Assembly (NCBI GenBank): GCA_963205005.1
Contig: CAUJHW010000002.1
Coordinates: 1 to 41,416, forward strand
DNA length: 41,416 nucleotides
Direction of reading: 5' to 3'
Source of the DNA: Pseudomonadota bacterium
GTDB lineage: Bacteria; Pseudomonadota; Alphaproteobacteria; Caulobacterales; Caulobacteraceae
Shown here: piece by piece, positions 1 through 7,999 of the stretch
How the letters are laid out: each line of letters starts with the position of its first letter
Position numbering within the stretch: position 1 is the stretch's first letter
Position numbers and translations under genes: made by a program
The notes under the pieces: generated by a model
The model's input: the letters and a program-made list of their open reading frames with translations, nothing else
Told to the model about the DNA's origin: nothing
The model's database searches: none

Positions 1-206
1 GGAGAGGTAATGATACTCTGCACGAACCGGTCAATATCGGCGCGTAGGTAGCGAGTGGATGCGCCAAGGCGGACGGGGTCAATATCCAGTGTGTGCTGCT
101 TCCCGTGGCGGCGCTTGAAACGCTGCTGGCGAACCCAACTGAGGGAAAAGCCCAGAAGCGCGGCGACCTGTTTGTCGTTGTAGAGCTGTGAATTGAATTC
201 GCTCAT
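1..206 (-). CDS. AlpA-type helix-turn-helix DNA-binding protein, C-terminus cut by window edge
   Basis: Reading leftward from an ATG at 206, 68 codons stay open to the window edge. The N-terminus (YNDKQVAALLGFSLSWVRQQR) is a winged-helix/excisionase-like motif: the 'xxxKQVAxLLGxSxxxVRQ' pattern followed by a basic stretch (RFKRRHGK) and a '..STRYLRADIDRFV' wing is typical of AlpA/phage regulatory proteins that sit beside integrases in genomic islands. Base composition here is visibly less GC-rich than the rest of the window. The protein likely controls integrase/excision or other genes of an element lying to the left. Its partner genes are outside the window, so the role is inferred from family and position. 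Confidence 0.75.
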   Translation of the reverse strand, partial: MSEFNSQLYNDKQVAALLGFSLSWVRQQRFKRRHGKQHTLDIDPVRLGASTRYLRADIDRFVQSIITS

Positions 207-282
207 GATCGACGTCCTTGGCGCTTGGTTGCCAAAGTATCTGATGACGATTTTATGCGAACTGACCAATTGTAGCTATGAA

Positions 283-303
283 TTGATCCTGTCCCCGCAC
301 CCA
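283..303 (+). other. Possible tRNA 3'-end remnant (attachment-site core)
   Basis: The bases read as the 3' end of a tRNA: partial T-loop TTGAT (283-287), T-stem strand CCTGT (288-292), acceptor strand CCCCGCA (293-299), discriminator C300, then CCA (301-303). No matching 5' acceptor strand (TGCGGGG) lies in the preceding 90 bases, so this is not a whole tRNA. A rho-independent terminator follows 9 bases later in the same orientation. A tRNA tail next to an AlpA-type gene is the usual layout of an att site left by tRNA-targeted integration. It could be chance; the identity of the tRNA is not resolved. Confidence 0.35.
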
Positions 304-312
304 AGAATTCAG

Positions 313-340
313 CAGCCCCGCAGACATGCGGGGCTGTTTT
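313..340 (+). terminator. Rho-independent terminator
   Basis: Perfect 10-bp stem CAGCCCCGCA (313-322) / TGCGGGGCTG (327-336) with a GACA loop, followed by TTTT. The T-run is on the right, so it ends transcripts running rightward. No protein gene on that strand precedes it, which fits a stable-RNA gene originally located upstream. Confidence 0.85.
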
Positions 341-448
341 CGTATGGGACGCGCCCGAGCGGTGAAGCTCAGCGTCAGACGCCGCCCATCGCGAGCGGCG
401 TCGGCATTTGGATTCTGTGTGGCCGCAGTAAACAGCCTTCCGAATACT

Positions 449-1876
449 CTAAGTGACCTGAACGACCCGTAGGGAGTTGGTCCCGCCGGAACGTCCGAAG
501 GGCACACCGGCGATCACCACGATCTCTTCCCGGCGCTTGGCGAAGCCGCCCTTCAGCGCCAGGCTCGCGGCCTGGGCGACGGTCTCGGTCATGGTGTGCG
601 TAGGCTCGGACGTGAGAGCGTGGACGCCCCAGACCAGGGCCAGACGCCGTGCGATGGCCAGGCTGGGCGTCAGGCCCAGGATCGGACAGTCCGGCCTTTC
701 ACGCGAGATCCGCAGGGCCGAACGTCCGGTCAATGTGAAGGCTGCGATCGCCTTGGCGTCTATGGTTTCGGCGACCTGCCGCGCGGCCGTGGAAATGGCG
801 TCGGCGGAGGACTTCTCCGGCCGGGGACGCATCGCCGCGCGCGACTCGCGCAGGTAGTCGTCGTCCTCGGTCCGCGCGATGATCCGGTCCATCATCCGCA
901 CGGTTTCCACCGGGTATTTCCCGGTGGCGCTTTCGGCCGAAAGCATGACAGCGTCCGCGCCATCGAACACGGCGGTGGCGACGTCGGAGGCTTCGGCCCT
1001 GGTCGGCGTCGGCGCCTCGATCATACTTTCCATCATCTGGGTGGCGACCACGACCGGCTTGCCGAAGCGATGGCAGGCGCGGATCAGGCGCTTCTGGATC
1101 ATCGGCACGTCCTCGGCCGGCATCTCGACGCCCAGATCGCCGCGGGCGACCATGATGGCGTCGGAAAGCCGCAGGACTTCCTCGATGGACTGCAGGGCGC
1201 CCGGCTTCTCGATCTTCGAGAGGATGAAGGCCCGGTCGCCCACGAGCTCTCGGGCCTCGGACACATCTTCAGGCCGCTGGACGAAGGACAGCCCGATGTA
1301 GTCGGCGCCGTGGTCCAGCGCGAAGGCCAGGTCCGAGCGGTCCTTCTTGGTCAGGGCCGGGATCGGCAGGGTCAGACCCGGCAGGTTGACGCCCTTGTTG
1401 TCGGAAAGCCGGCCGCCGACGATCACCCGGGTGTCCAGGTACTCCGGTGTCTGGCGGGTCACCTCTAGGCGGATCCGGCCATCGTCGAGCAGCAGCACCG
1501 AGCCGGGCGTCGCCGCGGCCATGATCTCGGGATGCGGCAGCTGCACGCGCTGGCCATCGCCGGGGGTGGCCTGCAGGTCGAGCCTGAGGGTGCGCCCCCA
1601 CTGCAGGACCACGTGCCCGGAGGCGAAGCGACCGACGCGAAGCTTGGGACCCTGGAGGTCAGCGAGGATGCCGATAGGGCGCCCGACCTTCTTCTCGACC
1701 CGCCGAATGCTGTCGATCACCTCGGCGTGGCCATCCTGGGTGCCGTGGCTGAAATTCACGCGGAACACGTCGGCGCCGGTGCGGAACAGCTCTTCCAGCC
1801 TGTCAGGGGCGGAAGTGGCCGGGCCAATGGTGGCGACGATCTTCACACGCCGACGACGGCGTATCGCTTCGGCCAC
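449..1876 (-). CDS. pyk: Pyruvate kinase
   Basis: Converts phosphoenolpyruvate and ADP to pyruvate and ATP in the cytoplasm. It has the full family layout in 475 residues: VKIVATIGPA at 11-20, substrate motif NFSHG (41-45), the B domain at about 80-175, catalytic Lys in FILSKIEK (K221), the metal-binding ARGDLGVE (244-251) and TQMMESM (279-285). The start chosen is GTG at 1876, with AGGAG seven bases upstream; the open frame continues 26 codons further but those residues do not resemble the family. An ATG overlapping this site is out of frame. It is transcribed away from the DUF1428 gene. With the KDPG aldolase at 4357 it represents the Entner-Doudoroff/pyruvate end of sugar breakdown. Confidence 0.95.
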   Translation of the reverse strand: MAEAIRRRRRVKIVATIGPATSAPDRLEELFRTGADVFRVNFSHGTQDGHAEVIDSIRRVEKKVGRPIGILADLQGPKLRVGRFASGHVVLQWGRTLRLDLQATPGDGQRVQLPHPEIMAAATPGSVLLLDDGRIRLEVTRQTPEYLDTRVIVGGRLSDNKGVNLPGLTLPIPALTKKDRSDLAFALDHGADYIGLSFVQRPEDVSEARELVGDRAFILSKIEKPGALQSIEEVLRLSDAIMVARGDLGVEMPAEDVPMIQKRLIRACHRFGKPVVVATQMMESMIEAPTPTRAEASDVATAVFDGADAVMLSAESATGKYPVETVRMMDRIIARTEDDDYLRESRAAMRPRPEKSSADAISTAARQVAETIDAKAIAAFTLTGRSALRISRERPDCPILGLTPSLAIARRLALVWGVHALTSEPTHTMTETVAQAASLALKGGFAKRREEIVVIAGVPFGRSGGTNSLRVVQVT

Positions 1877-2026
1877 GCATGGTCTCCTTTGTCGCCCGAA
1901 TCCAAGGCGCCAAAGTGGCCCTCCGAAAGGGGGGCGGCAAGCGAAGGCGCACAAATCTTGGCGCCCCCTGTCGAAAATCGGCCGGCTTATGCGTTCCTTG
2001 AGGGCGTCAACCCCAAGGAGATCGTG

Positions 2027-2362
2027 ATGCCCTACGTCGATGGTTTCGTTCTGGCCGTGCCGAAGGCCAGTCTGGAGGCGTACAAGGCCGTTGCCGCCCG
2101 GGCCGGCAGGATGTGGATGGCGTATGGCGCGCTGTCGTACGTGGAATGCCTGGGCGAGGACGTGCCCTACGGCGAACTCACATCATTCCCCCGCGCGGTA
2201 CAGGCCACCGACGACGAGGTCGTGATCTTTTCCTGGATCACCTACAGGGATCGGGCGTCCCGGGACGAGATCATGGCCGATGAAAGCATGAAGTCCGAGG
2301 AGATGCCGTTCGACGGCAAGCGCATGATCTTTGGCGGCTTTGAGACGTTCGTCGACCTGTAG
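2027..2362 (+). CDS. DUF1428 family protein
   Basis: A 111-residue protein starting MPYVDGFVLAVPK, the standard N-terminus of the DUF1428 (YbaA-like) family, and containing the conserved EDVPYGE-type segment and the C-terminal MPFDGKRMIFGGF. The family has a ferredoxin-like dimeric alpha/beta-barrel fold and no proven function. The ATG at 2027 is preceded by AAGGAG (2015-2020). It is divergent from pyruvate kinase, with about 150 bases between the two starts for both promoters. Length matches the family, so it appears intact. Confidence 0.9.
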   Translation: MPYVDGFVLAVPKASLEAYKAVAARAGRMWMAYGALSYVECLGEDVPYGELTSFPRAVQATDDEVVIFSWITYRDRASRDEIMADESMKSEEMPFDGKRMIFGGFETFVDL

Positions 2363-2479
2363 CGACGGGCCTCCGAGTGCCGAGATTACCGCGAATTATC
2401 TTGGCCCCCAGGGCGACGCGGGACACATAGCGGCCAGTCGGACTCGCTTGAGGGAGCGCGGTCCAGGGAGTCCTGAACC

Positions 2480-4279
2480 TTGATCGCCCTTGCTGCTGCG
2501 CTTTCGATCTCCGCCCAGGGGCTGGAGGTTCCGCGCCTTCCGCCCATCCAGCGGGATCCCCAGATCACCTACGTCGACCGCAGCGGCGCGCTGATCGGCG
2601 TGCGCGGTGGCCGTTTTGCCCCGCCCGTGGATGTGGCGCGATTGCCGGCGTACGTCCCGGCCGCGTTCGTCGCCATCGAGGACCGGCGCTTCTACGAGCA
2701 TGCCGGGTTCGATCCGCGCGGTATCGCCCGGGCCATCGTCACGGGCCTCAGCGAGGGGCGGGCGAGCGAAGGCGCTTCGACCATAACCCAGCAACTGGCC
2801 CGGAACCTGTTCCTCAGCCAGGAGCGCACGATCGAGCGAAAGGCGACCGAGATCGCCTATGCGATGCAGATCGAGAAGACCTACTCCAAGCCACAGATCC
2901 TCGGGCTCTACCTCAGCCGGGTCTATTTCGGATCCGGAGCCTACGGGCTGGAGGCCGCCGCACAGCGCTTCTTCAACAAGCCGGCGGCGAAGCTTTCCCT
3001 CAAGGAAGCGGCCATGCTGGCCGGCGTGCTGAAGTCGCCCACCGGCTACAATCCGGTCGAACAGCCGGAGCGGTGCCTCGAGCGGGCGCGTCTGGTGCTG
3101 GACGCGATGGTCGAGACCGGGGCCATCACGCCGGCCCAGCGCGACAAAGCCGCCGGCCAGAAGCCCCGGGTCTGGAAGACCCCGGCCACCGGCGCCTCGC
3201 AGTATTTCGTGGACTGGGTGGATGCCCAGGTCCGGCAGATGGTCCCCAAGCCGACCCGCGACCTGACCGTCGATACGACGCTGGATCAGCCCATGGAACT
3301 GGCCGCCGGGACGGCCGCCCGGACCGCTGTCAGCCGTTTCAAGGATCAGACCTCCCAGCAGGCGGCGCTGGTGGCGATCGACGGCCAGGGGCGCGTGCGC
3401 GCCCTTGTGGGCGGGACCGACCATTCCGCGGCGCCCTACAACCGTGCGGTCAGCGCCCGTCGTCAGGCCGGCTCGGCGTGGAAGCCCTTTGTCTATCTGG
3501 CGGCTCTGGAGGCGGGGCGCACGCCCGATACCCCGGTGATCGACGAACCGGTCACGATCGCCAACTGGTCACCCCAGAACTACGAGCCCGGCTTCCTCGG
3601 CCCGATCACACTGGAGACCGCCCTGGCGCGCTCGGTGAACACCGTGGCGGCGCGGCTTGCCGACGAGGTCGGGCGACCGGCCGTGGCGGCCACCGCACGC
3701 CGGGTGGGGATCGTCTCGACCGTCAACACCGACCCGGCCATGGCGCTGGGGACGACCCTTGTGTCGCCGCTGGAAATGACCCAGGCCTATGCCGCCTTCG
3801 CCAACGGCGGCAATCGGGTCAGCGCCTACGGTATCGAGCGGATCCGAGCCGGCCGGCAGGTGATCTATCAGCGCAGCGCGCCGAAGCCGGCGCCCGCCAT
3901 CGCCAACCCGCCACTGGGTGATCTGAACCGGATGCTGCGGACAGTCATGGTATCGGGCACCGGGACCCGCGCGGCGATCCCGGGCTATGACCTGGCGGGC
4001 AAGACGGGTACGACCTCGGACTACAAGGACGCCTGGTTCTGCGGTTTCACCGGCGGGCTGGCCAGCTGCGCCTGGCTGGGGCGTGACGATGCCCGATCGA
4101 TGGGACGCGTCAGCGGAGCGACCATTCCCGCGGAGATGTGGAAGAGCTTCATGGTCACCGCCCTGAAGCGCGCGCCCCGACAGCCGATACCGCCCGGGCC
4201 GCTGCCGCCTGTCGCCCTTCCGGCGGAAGAGCCGGAGGTTCCGGCCACCCTGCCTCCGACGCAGGCGCCGGCGAACTGA
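2480..4279 (+). CDS. Bifunctional class A penicillin-binding protein (PBP1A type)
   Basis: Polymerises lipid II glycan and cross-links stem peptides at the outer face of the inner membrane. The GT51 glycosyltransferase domain covers about 55-230: catalytic Glu in AIEDRRFYEH (E67) and the GASTITQQLARNLF motif. The transpeptidase covers about 295-560: GSAWK (S332 nucleophile), SVN (385-387), KTGTT (508-512). A Pro-rich tail ends the protein. The start is TTG at 2480 because an in-frame stop lies at 2474-2476; AGGGAG precedes it by nine bases. Oddity: the N-terminus has only about 13 hydrophobic residues (IALAAALSISAQG) and no basic cytoplasmic segment, unlike the long anchor usual in this class. 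Class A is certain; the exact paralogue name is not. Confidence 0.93.
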   Translation: MIALAAALSISAQGLEVPRLPPIQRDPQITYVDRSGALIGVRGGRFAPPVDVARLPAYVPAAFVAIEDRRFYEHAGFDPRGIARAIVTGLSEGRASEGASTITQQLARNLFLSQERTIERKATEIAYAMQIEKTYSKPQILGLYLSRVYFGSGAYGLEAAAQRFFNKPAAKLSLKEAAMLAGVLKSPTGYNPVEQPERCLERARLVLDAMVETGAITPAQRDKAAGQKPRVWKTPATGASQYFVDWVDAQVRQMVPKPTRDLTVDTTLDQPMELAAGTAARTAVSRFKDQTSQQAALVAIDGQGRVRALVGGTDHSAAPYNRAVSARRQAGSAWKPFVYLAALEAGRTPDTPVIDEPVTIANWSPQNYEPGFLGPITLETALARSVNTVAARLADEVGRPAVAATARRVGIVSTVNTDPAMALGTTLVSPLEMTQAYAAFANGGNRVSAYGIERIRAGRQVIYQRSAPKPAPAIANPPLGDLNRMLRTVMVSGTGTRAAIPGYDLAGKTGTTSDYKDAWFCGFTGGLASCAWLGRDDARSMGRVSGATIPAEMWKSFMVTALKRAPRQPIPPGPLPPVALPAEEPEVPATLPPTQAPAN

Positions 4280-4356
4280 CCCGCTCGCGCGCCGCTCCGA
4301 CCCGCACTATACCTCGCTGACCGCCCGCTTCGGGCGCGAGGAGCAATGAGACAGCG

Positions 4357-5028
4357 ATGGCCCGGGACCGGCTGCACACCCTCAGCGCGATGATCGGCCA
4401 GGGCGTGATCCCGGTCTTCTATCACCCGGATGTGGACGTCTGTATCAGCGTGATCCAGGCCTGCGCCGACGGCGGCGCCAAGTGCATTGAGTTCACCAAC
4501 CGTGGGGACTTCGCTGATGAGGTCTTCCTGGAGGTCAGCCGCCATTTCGCGAAGACTGATCCCAGCGTGATCCTCGGCGTGGGATCGATCGTGGATGCGC
4601 CGACCGCGGCGATCTACCTGGCCAACGGCGCCAAGTTCGTGGTGGGGCCCATGGGCAACCCGGAGGTGGCCCGGCTCTGCAACCGGCGAATGGTTCCTTA
4701 CAGCCCCGGCTGCGGCACGGTGGGTGAGATCAGCCAGGCCCAGGAATGGGGCTGCGAAATCGTCAAGATGTTCCCCGGCGCCTCGGTCGGCGGTCCGGAC
4801 TTCGTCAAGGCTGTGCTGGGTCCGATGCCCTGGACCAAGATCATGCCTACCGGCGGAGTCGAACCCGACGAGGCCTCGCTGAAGGCCTGGTTCGGCGCGG
4901 GGATCGTCGCCTGCGGCATGGGCTCGGGTCTTATCACCAGGGCGCTGCTGGAGGCCCGTGACTACCCGGGGATCGCGGCGCGGGTCCGGGACACGGTCCA
5001 GCTCATCCAGCACGTACGGGGAGCCTGA
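4357..5028 (+). CDS. eda: 2-dehydro-3-deoxyphosphogluconate (KDPG/KHG) aldolase
   Basis: Class I aldolase cleaving KDPG to pyruvate and glyceraldehyde-3-phosphate, the last step of the Entner-Doudoroff pathway; many members also act on 4-hydroxy-2-oxoglutarate. The 223-residue TIM barrel shows the catalytic E45/T47/R49 cluster (IEFTNRG), the phosphate-side VVGPMGNPEV segment and the Schiff-base Lys in VKMFPG (K137), followed by MPTGGV. The ATG at 4357 is downstream of GAGGAG; an ATG 11 bases earlier is out of frame. A 6-bp hairpin (CGCCCG/CGGGCG, 4322-4336) sits just before the ribosome site. The gene runs straight into the cytochrome gene (2-base gap), suggesting co-transcription. Confidence 0.92.
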   Translation: MARDRLHTLSAMIGQGVIPVFYHPDVDVCISVIQACADGGAKCIEFTNRGDFADEVFLEVSRHFAKTDPSVILGVGSIVDAPTAAIYLANGAKFVVGPMGNPEVARLCNRRMVPYSPGCGTVGEISQAQEWGCEIVKMFPGASVGGPDFVKAVLGPMPWTKIMPTGGVEPDEASLKAWFGAGIVACGMGSGLITRALLEARDYPGIAARVRDTVQLIQHVRGA

Positions 5029-5030
5029 GC

Positions 5031-5450
5031 GTGAGGCCTGGGTTGCTGCTCGCCCTGCTGTTCGCCTTCACCGCCAGCGGCGCGGCGGCGGAAGACCTCG
5101 CCACCAAGATGATCATGGCCCTGGACGTCAATCCCGGCGCCGTGGCGTTCTGGGCGGCGGGCAACGATCCGCCTGAGACCGAAAGCCCTTACGCCGCTGA
5201 CGCCCGCTGGGCCGCGGCCGTGCAGGGCGCCCGAGTGATGCAGGACAAGGGGCGGCTGTTGCAGTCGGCGGGAATCCGGCGCGATGGCCCCTGGGCGGGC
5301 TTCGCGGAGATGATGGTGCGCATCAGCCAGGAAGGCGAGGCCGCCGCCAGGGCCCGGGACCCGGAGAAATCCTTCGAGATCGGCGGGCGGCTCTATGACG
5401 CCTGCAATGGCTGTCACAAGACCTACGTCCCGCGGGTTGCCGCCGACTGA
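5031..5450 (+). CDS. Cytochrome c'-like periplasmic heme protein
   Basis: A 139-residue protein with a signal peptide (RPGLLLALLFAFTASGAAA, cleavage near residue 20) and a single C-terminal heme-binding motif CNGCHKTY, the arrangement of the four-helix cytochrome c' class. The GTG start at 5031 is two bases after the aldolase stop. The partner and substrate are unknown; electron transfer or small-gas binding are the family's usual roles. A second, better-conserved c'-type gene occurs at 26537 next to a cytochrome b561. Confidence 0.8.
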   Translation: MRPGLLLALLFAFTASGAAAEDLATKMIMALDVNPGAVAFWAAGNDPPETESPYAADARWAAAVQGARVMQDKGRLLQSAGIRRDGPWAGFAEMMVRISQEGEAAARARDPEKSFEIGGRLYDACNGCHKTYVPRVAAD

Positions 5451-5498
5451 CGCGGCCGGCGCCACAAGGCCGCCGCGAAGCTGAGCGAACGGAACCTC

Positions 5499-6074
5499 AT
5501 GCGCATCCTTGTCCTTGCCGCTCTCGCCCTGGCTCCGGCCGCTGTCGCTCATGCCGATCCCGCGCAGGACGCGCGTTCGGCGACGGCGGCCTGCCTCTCG
5601 GCGATCATCGACGGCGCTCCGGTGGGAGACATCGACGACGGGCCGATCTCGATCCGCCGCGCCACGGATCCGGTGAGCTGCACAGTCAGCGTCTCCGACG
5701 GCGCGCCCGTGGTGGTGCGCGATGCGGTCCTTACGGCGATCACCCGACGGGCAGAGCTGTTCCGGCCGACCGTGACGCGCTGGGACCCCCAGGGTTTCGC
5801 CTCGCGAGAGGCCTTCTGCAACCTGTCGCTTCGCCGGAACCTGAATGTCGTGGTCTCGACCGGCAAGCCTGACGCCCAGCCGGTGCTGGTGGCCACGGTG
5901 TTCGAGGCCGCCAGTCGCGACGGTCGCTGCGACCGGGACGAGGGCGTGCAGACCCTTGCCGACACGGCGGCGGCCACGCCGAACCCGGACGTCGCGGAAG
6001 TGGCGGCAAAGCCTGCCAAGGCGAAGCGGCGACTGATCCCCCGGCTGCCTGGCTTCGGGCGTCACAAGGACTGA
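5499..6074 (+). CDS. Secreted protein of unknown function
   Basis: 191 residues with a clear signal peptide (MRILVLAALALAPAAVAHA, cleavage around 19-20). The mature part has three or four cysteines (TAACLSA, VSCTVSV, AFCNLSL, GRCDRDEG), which suggests disulfide bonds in the periplasm, and a basic, Pro-rich C-terminus (KAKRRLIPRLPGFGRHKD). I do not recognise the family. It follows the cytochrome gene by 48 bases on the same strand and could be its operon partner. Confidence 0.7.
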   Translation: MRILVLAALALAPAAVAHADPAQDARSATAACLSAIIDGAPVGDIDDGPISIRRATDPVSCTVSVSDGAPVVVRDAVLTAITRRAELFRPTVTRWDPQGFASREAFCNLSLRRNLNVVVSTGKPDAQPVLVATVFEAASRDGRCDRDEGVQTLADTAAATPNPDVAEVAAKPAKAKRRLIPRLPGFGRHKD

Positions 6075-6154
6075 GCCGCCGCCCTGGCTTCGGGGCTATC
6101 CCGCAGCCGACACCCGCCCCATGATGCCGTCATAAGAATGGGAGGGATCGGTCC

Positions 6155-6964
6155 GTGGACAGGCTTTTGGATCATCCGTGGCAATGGGTGCGTGTCGCGC
6201 GGCGCGAGGACGTGGTCGAGGTGGCGCTCGCCCGGCCGGAGGCCCGCAACGCGCTGAACGGCGAGCTCATGGAGGAACTCACCGAGGTCGCCCGCCTGCT
6301 GCGGCTGCGAACCGACGTCCGCGCGGTGATCCTGACCGGGACCGACAGCTACTTCTCGGCCGGCGCCGATCTCTCGGCGAGCGAGGCCCGGCTGGCTCAG
6401 CCCAGCCTGATCGAGTCGCGCCGCGCGATCATGGCGGGGCCGGACCTCTGCCGCGCCTGGGAGGAGATCGAGGCGGTCACCATCGCGGCCATCGAAGGCT
6501 ACTGCATCGGCGGCGGCGCGGCGCTCGTGGTAGCCTGCGACTTCCGGGTGATGGGCGAAGGGGCCTACCTGCGCCTGCCGGAGGTGCCGCTCGGCATGAA
6601 CATGAGCTGGCGCAGCATCCCGCGGATCGCGGCGCTGGTCGGCCCGTCACGCGCCAAGCAGTTCGTGATGTTCGGCGAGGCCGCCGACGCCCGCCTCTGC
6701 CTTGATTGGGGCATGGCCGACGAGGCGGTGGCGAAGGGCGAGGCGCTTACCGCCGCGCGCCGCTGGGCGGCCAAGGTCGCCGCGCTTCCGCCGATCCCGA
6801 TCCGGATGACCAAGGAGGCGGTCAACGCCGTGACCGCGGCCACGGCCCAGGCTTCCATCTACATGGACCGCGACCAGTATCTGCTTGCGACCTCGACGAA
6901 TGATTTCCGCGAAGGGGTCCGGGCCTTTCGCGAGAAGCGCCCGGGGAAGTTCACCGGATCCTGA
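6155..6964 (+). CDS. Enoyl-CoA hydratase/isomerase (crotonase) family protein
   Basis: 269 residues with the crotonase fold: the oxyanion-hole segments SYFSAGADLS and GYCIGGGAALV, then LRLPEVPLG, which supplies the first catalytic Glu (equivalent of E144 in rat hydratase). The second Glu position (E164, in 'AMEMVLTG') reads AKQFVMFG, so Glu is replaced by Gln; with only one Glu it may be an isomerase or hydrolase rather than a plain hydratase. GTG start at 6155 with GGGAGGGAT upstream. It stands alone on this strand, facing the leftward operon 10305-7004, and its acyl-CoA substrate is not evident. Confidence 0.88.
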   Translation: MDRLLDHPWQWVRVARREDVVEVALARPEARNALNGELMEELTEVARLLRLRTDVRAVILTGTDSYFSAGADLSASEARLAQPSLIESRRAIMAGPDLCRAWEEIEAVTIAAIEGYCIGGGAALVVACDFRVMGEGAYLRLPEVPLGMNMSWRSIPRIAALVGPSRAKQFVMFGEAADARLCLDWGMADEAVAKGEALTAARRWAAKVAALPPIPIRMTKEAVNAVTAATAQASIYMDRDQYLLATSTNDFREGVRAFREKRPGKFTGS

Positions 6965-7003
6965 GCGGAACCAATCTTTGTCGGCGGCCCGACGGGCGCG
7001 CGT

Positions 7004-7996
7004 TCAGGGCGTGACCTCGGTTTTCGCCGTATCGCGCTCGGCCTGCCGGCCGCCGGCGAGAATGCCGGTGAGCGCGTAGTTTCCCTCGTGGCAGGCGAAC
7101 TCGTACATGGGGGCCTGGGTCGCGCGATAAAGCATCTCACCCCGCCAGACCTGGGTGTAGGCGCCCGGGTCCTCGACGGCATAGCTGTAGCGGATCTCGC
7201 CCTGGCCGGTGCGCCGGAAGCGCTCGGTGATCTTCGCGTTTGCCGTCAGCCGTATCCAGTCGCCGGCATTCCAGCGCCAGGCGTCGTTGGGGTTCAGGTT
7301 GGTGGTCTCGATGACCAAGGTGTCGCCTTCCCACCAGCCGACGGGGTCGCCCATCCATGGACGGATGGAGTCTGGCAGGTGCCGGCGGGTTCCCATCCGC
7401 ACGATCCGAGCCTCATGGTTCTGCTCACCGTACAGCACGACATGATCTCGGGTCTGGACGATGCGCAGCAGGTCCCGGTTCATGATTGGCGGCGCGACCC
7501 CTCCGCCGCCGCCCAGCAGACAGCGCTCGTCAAACGGGCGGCCTTCGGGGTGGTCGTAGATTTCCTCGTCCTTCAGCGCCTTCTCGGCTGCGGCGCGCGC
7601 GGCATCGATGTAGGGCAGGCGGCCATCGGCCGGGTCGGTGATCTGGGAACTGCGGATCTCGCCGTCGATACGCATGAGGCCGCGGGGTGGCTCGAACCGG
7701 TCGTCGTCGGTCACCTTGCCGTCACTGGGCGCAGGCTCGTCCGGATGCACCGGCGCAATCACCTTGGCGTAGCGTCCGAAGCCCTTGGCCTCAAAAGCCG
7801 CCGCCTCATAGGGCGTGGCGGCCAGCCCCTTGAAGTCCTTTGGGCGCTGCAGACGGGTCATGGAATCGTTGTCCCAGACCCCTTGCAGGTCCGGCGCGCC
7901 AAAGGATGTTCGGGGCGTGCGATAGACCTGCGCCGCCGCCGGGATTCCCGACAGCAATGCGAGCGCCATCGCAATAGTGGTGTTCCGTGCCCCCAT
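7004..7996 (-). CDS. Secreted 'PDLQGVW' family protein, function unknown
   Basis: 330 residues with a signal peptide (NTTIAMALALLSGIPAAAQ) then APDLQGVWDNDSMTRLQRP, a signature I associate with a large uncharacterised exported family that recurs in catabolic clusters of sphingomonads and Caulobacterales (recollection, no search done). Other marks are EGRPFDERCLLGGG, VGWWEGDTLVIETTNLN and a Cys near the C-terminus (EFACHEGNY). It is the last gene of a leftward run, 3 bases after the SDR at 8000, so it is probably co-transcribed with the two SDRs and the crotonase. Possibly a periplasmic binding or lipid-handling protein; this is not shown by sequence. Confidence 0.75.
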   Translation of the reverse strand: MGARNTTIAMALALLSGIPAAAQVYRTPRTSFGAPDLQGVWDNDSMTRLQRPKDFKGLAATPYEAAAFEAKGFGRYAKVIAPVHPDEPAPSDGKVTDDDRFEPPRGLMRIDGEIRSSQITDPADGRLPYIDAARAAAEKALKDEEIYDHPEGRPFDERCLLGGGGGVAPPIMNRDLLRIVQTRDHVVLYGEQNHEARIVRMGTRRHLPDSIRPWMGDPVGWWEGDTLVIETTNLNPNDAWRWNAGDWIRLTANAKITERFRRTGQGEIRYSYAVEDPGAYTQVWRGEMLYRATQAPMYEFACHEGNYALTGILAGGRQAERDTAKTEVTP

Positions 7997-7999
7997 GGC

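Noticed and set aside
215..303. A complete tRNA gene ending at 303
   Set aside because: No TGCGGGG 5' acceptor strand, D-arm or anticodon stem can be found in the preceding 90 bases; only the 3' tail is tRNA-like.
4322..4336. CGCCCG-CTT-CGGGCG hairpin before the KDPG aldolase
   Set aside because: A 6-bp GC hairpin is common by chance in this composition and sits too close to the ribosome site to be a terminator; noted only within the gene entry.
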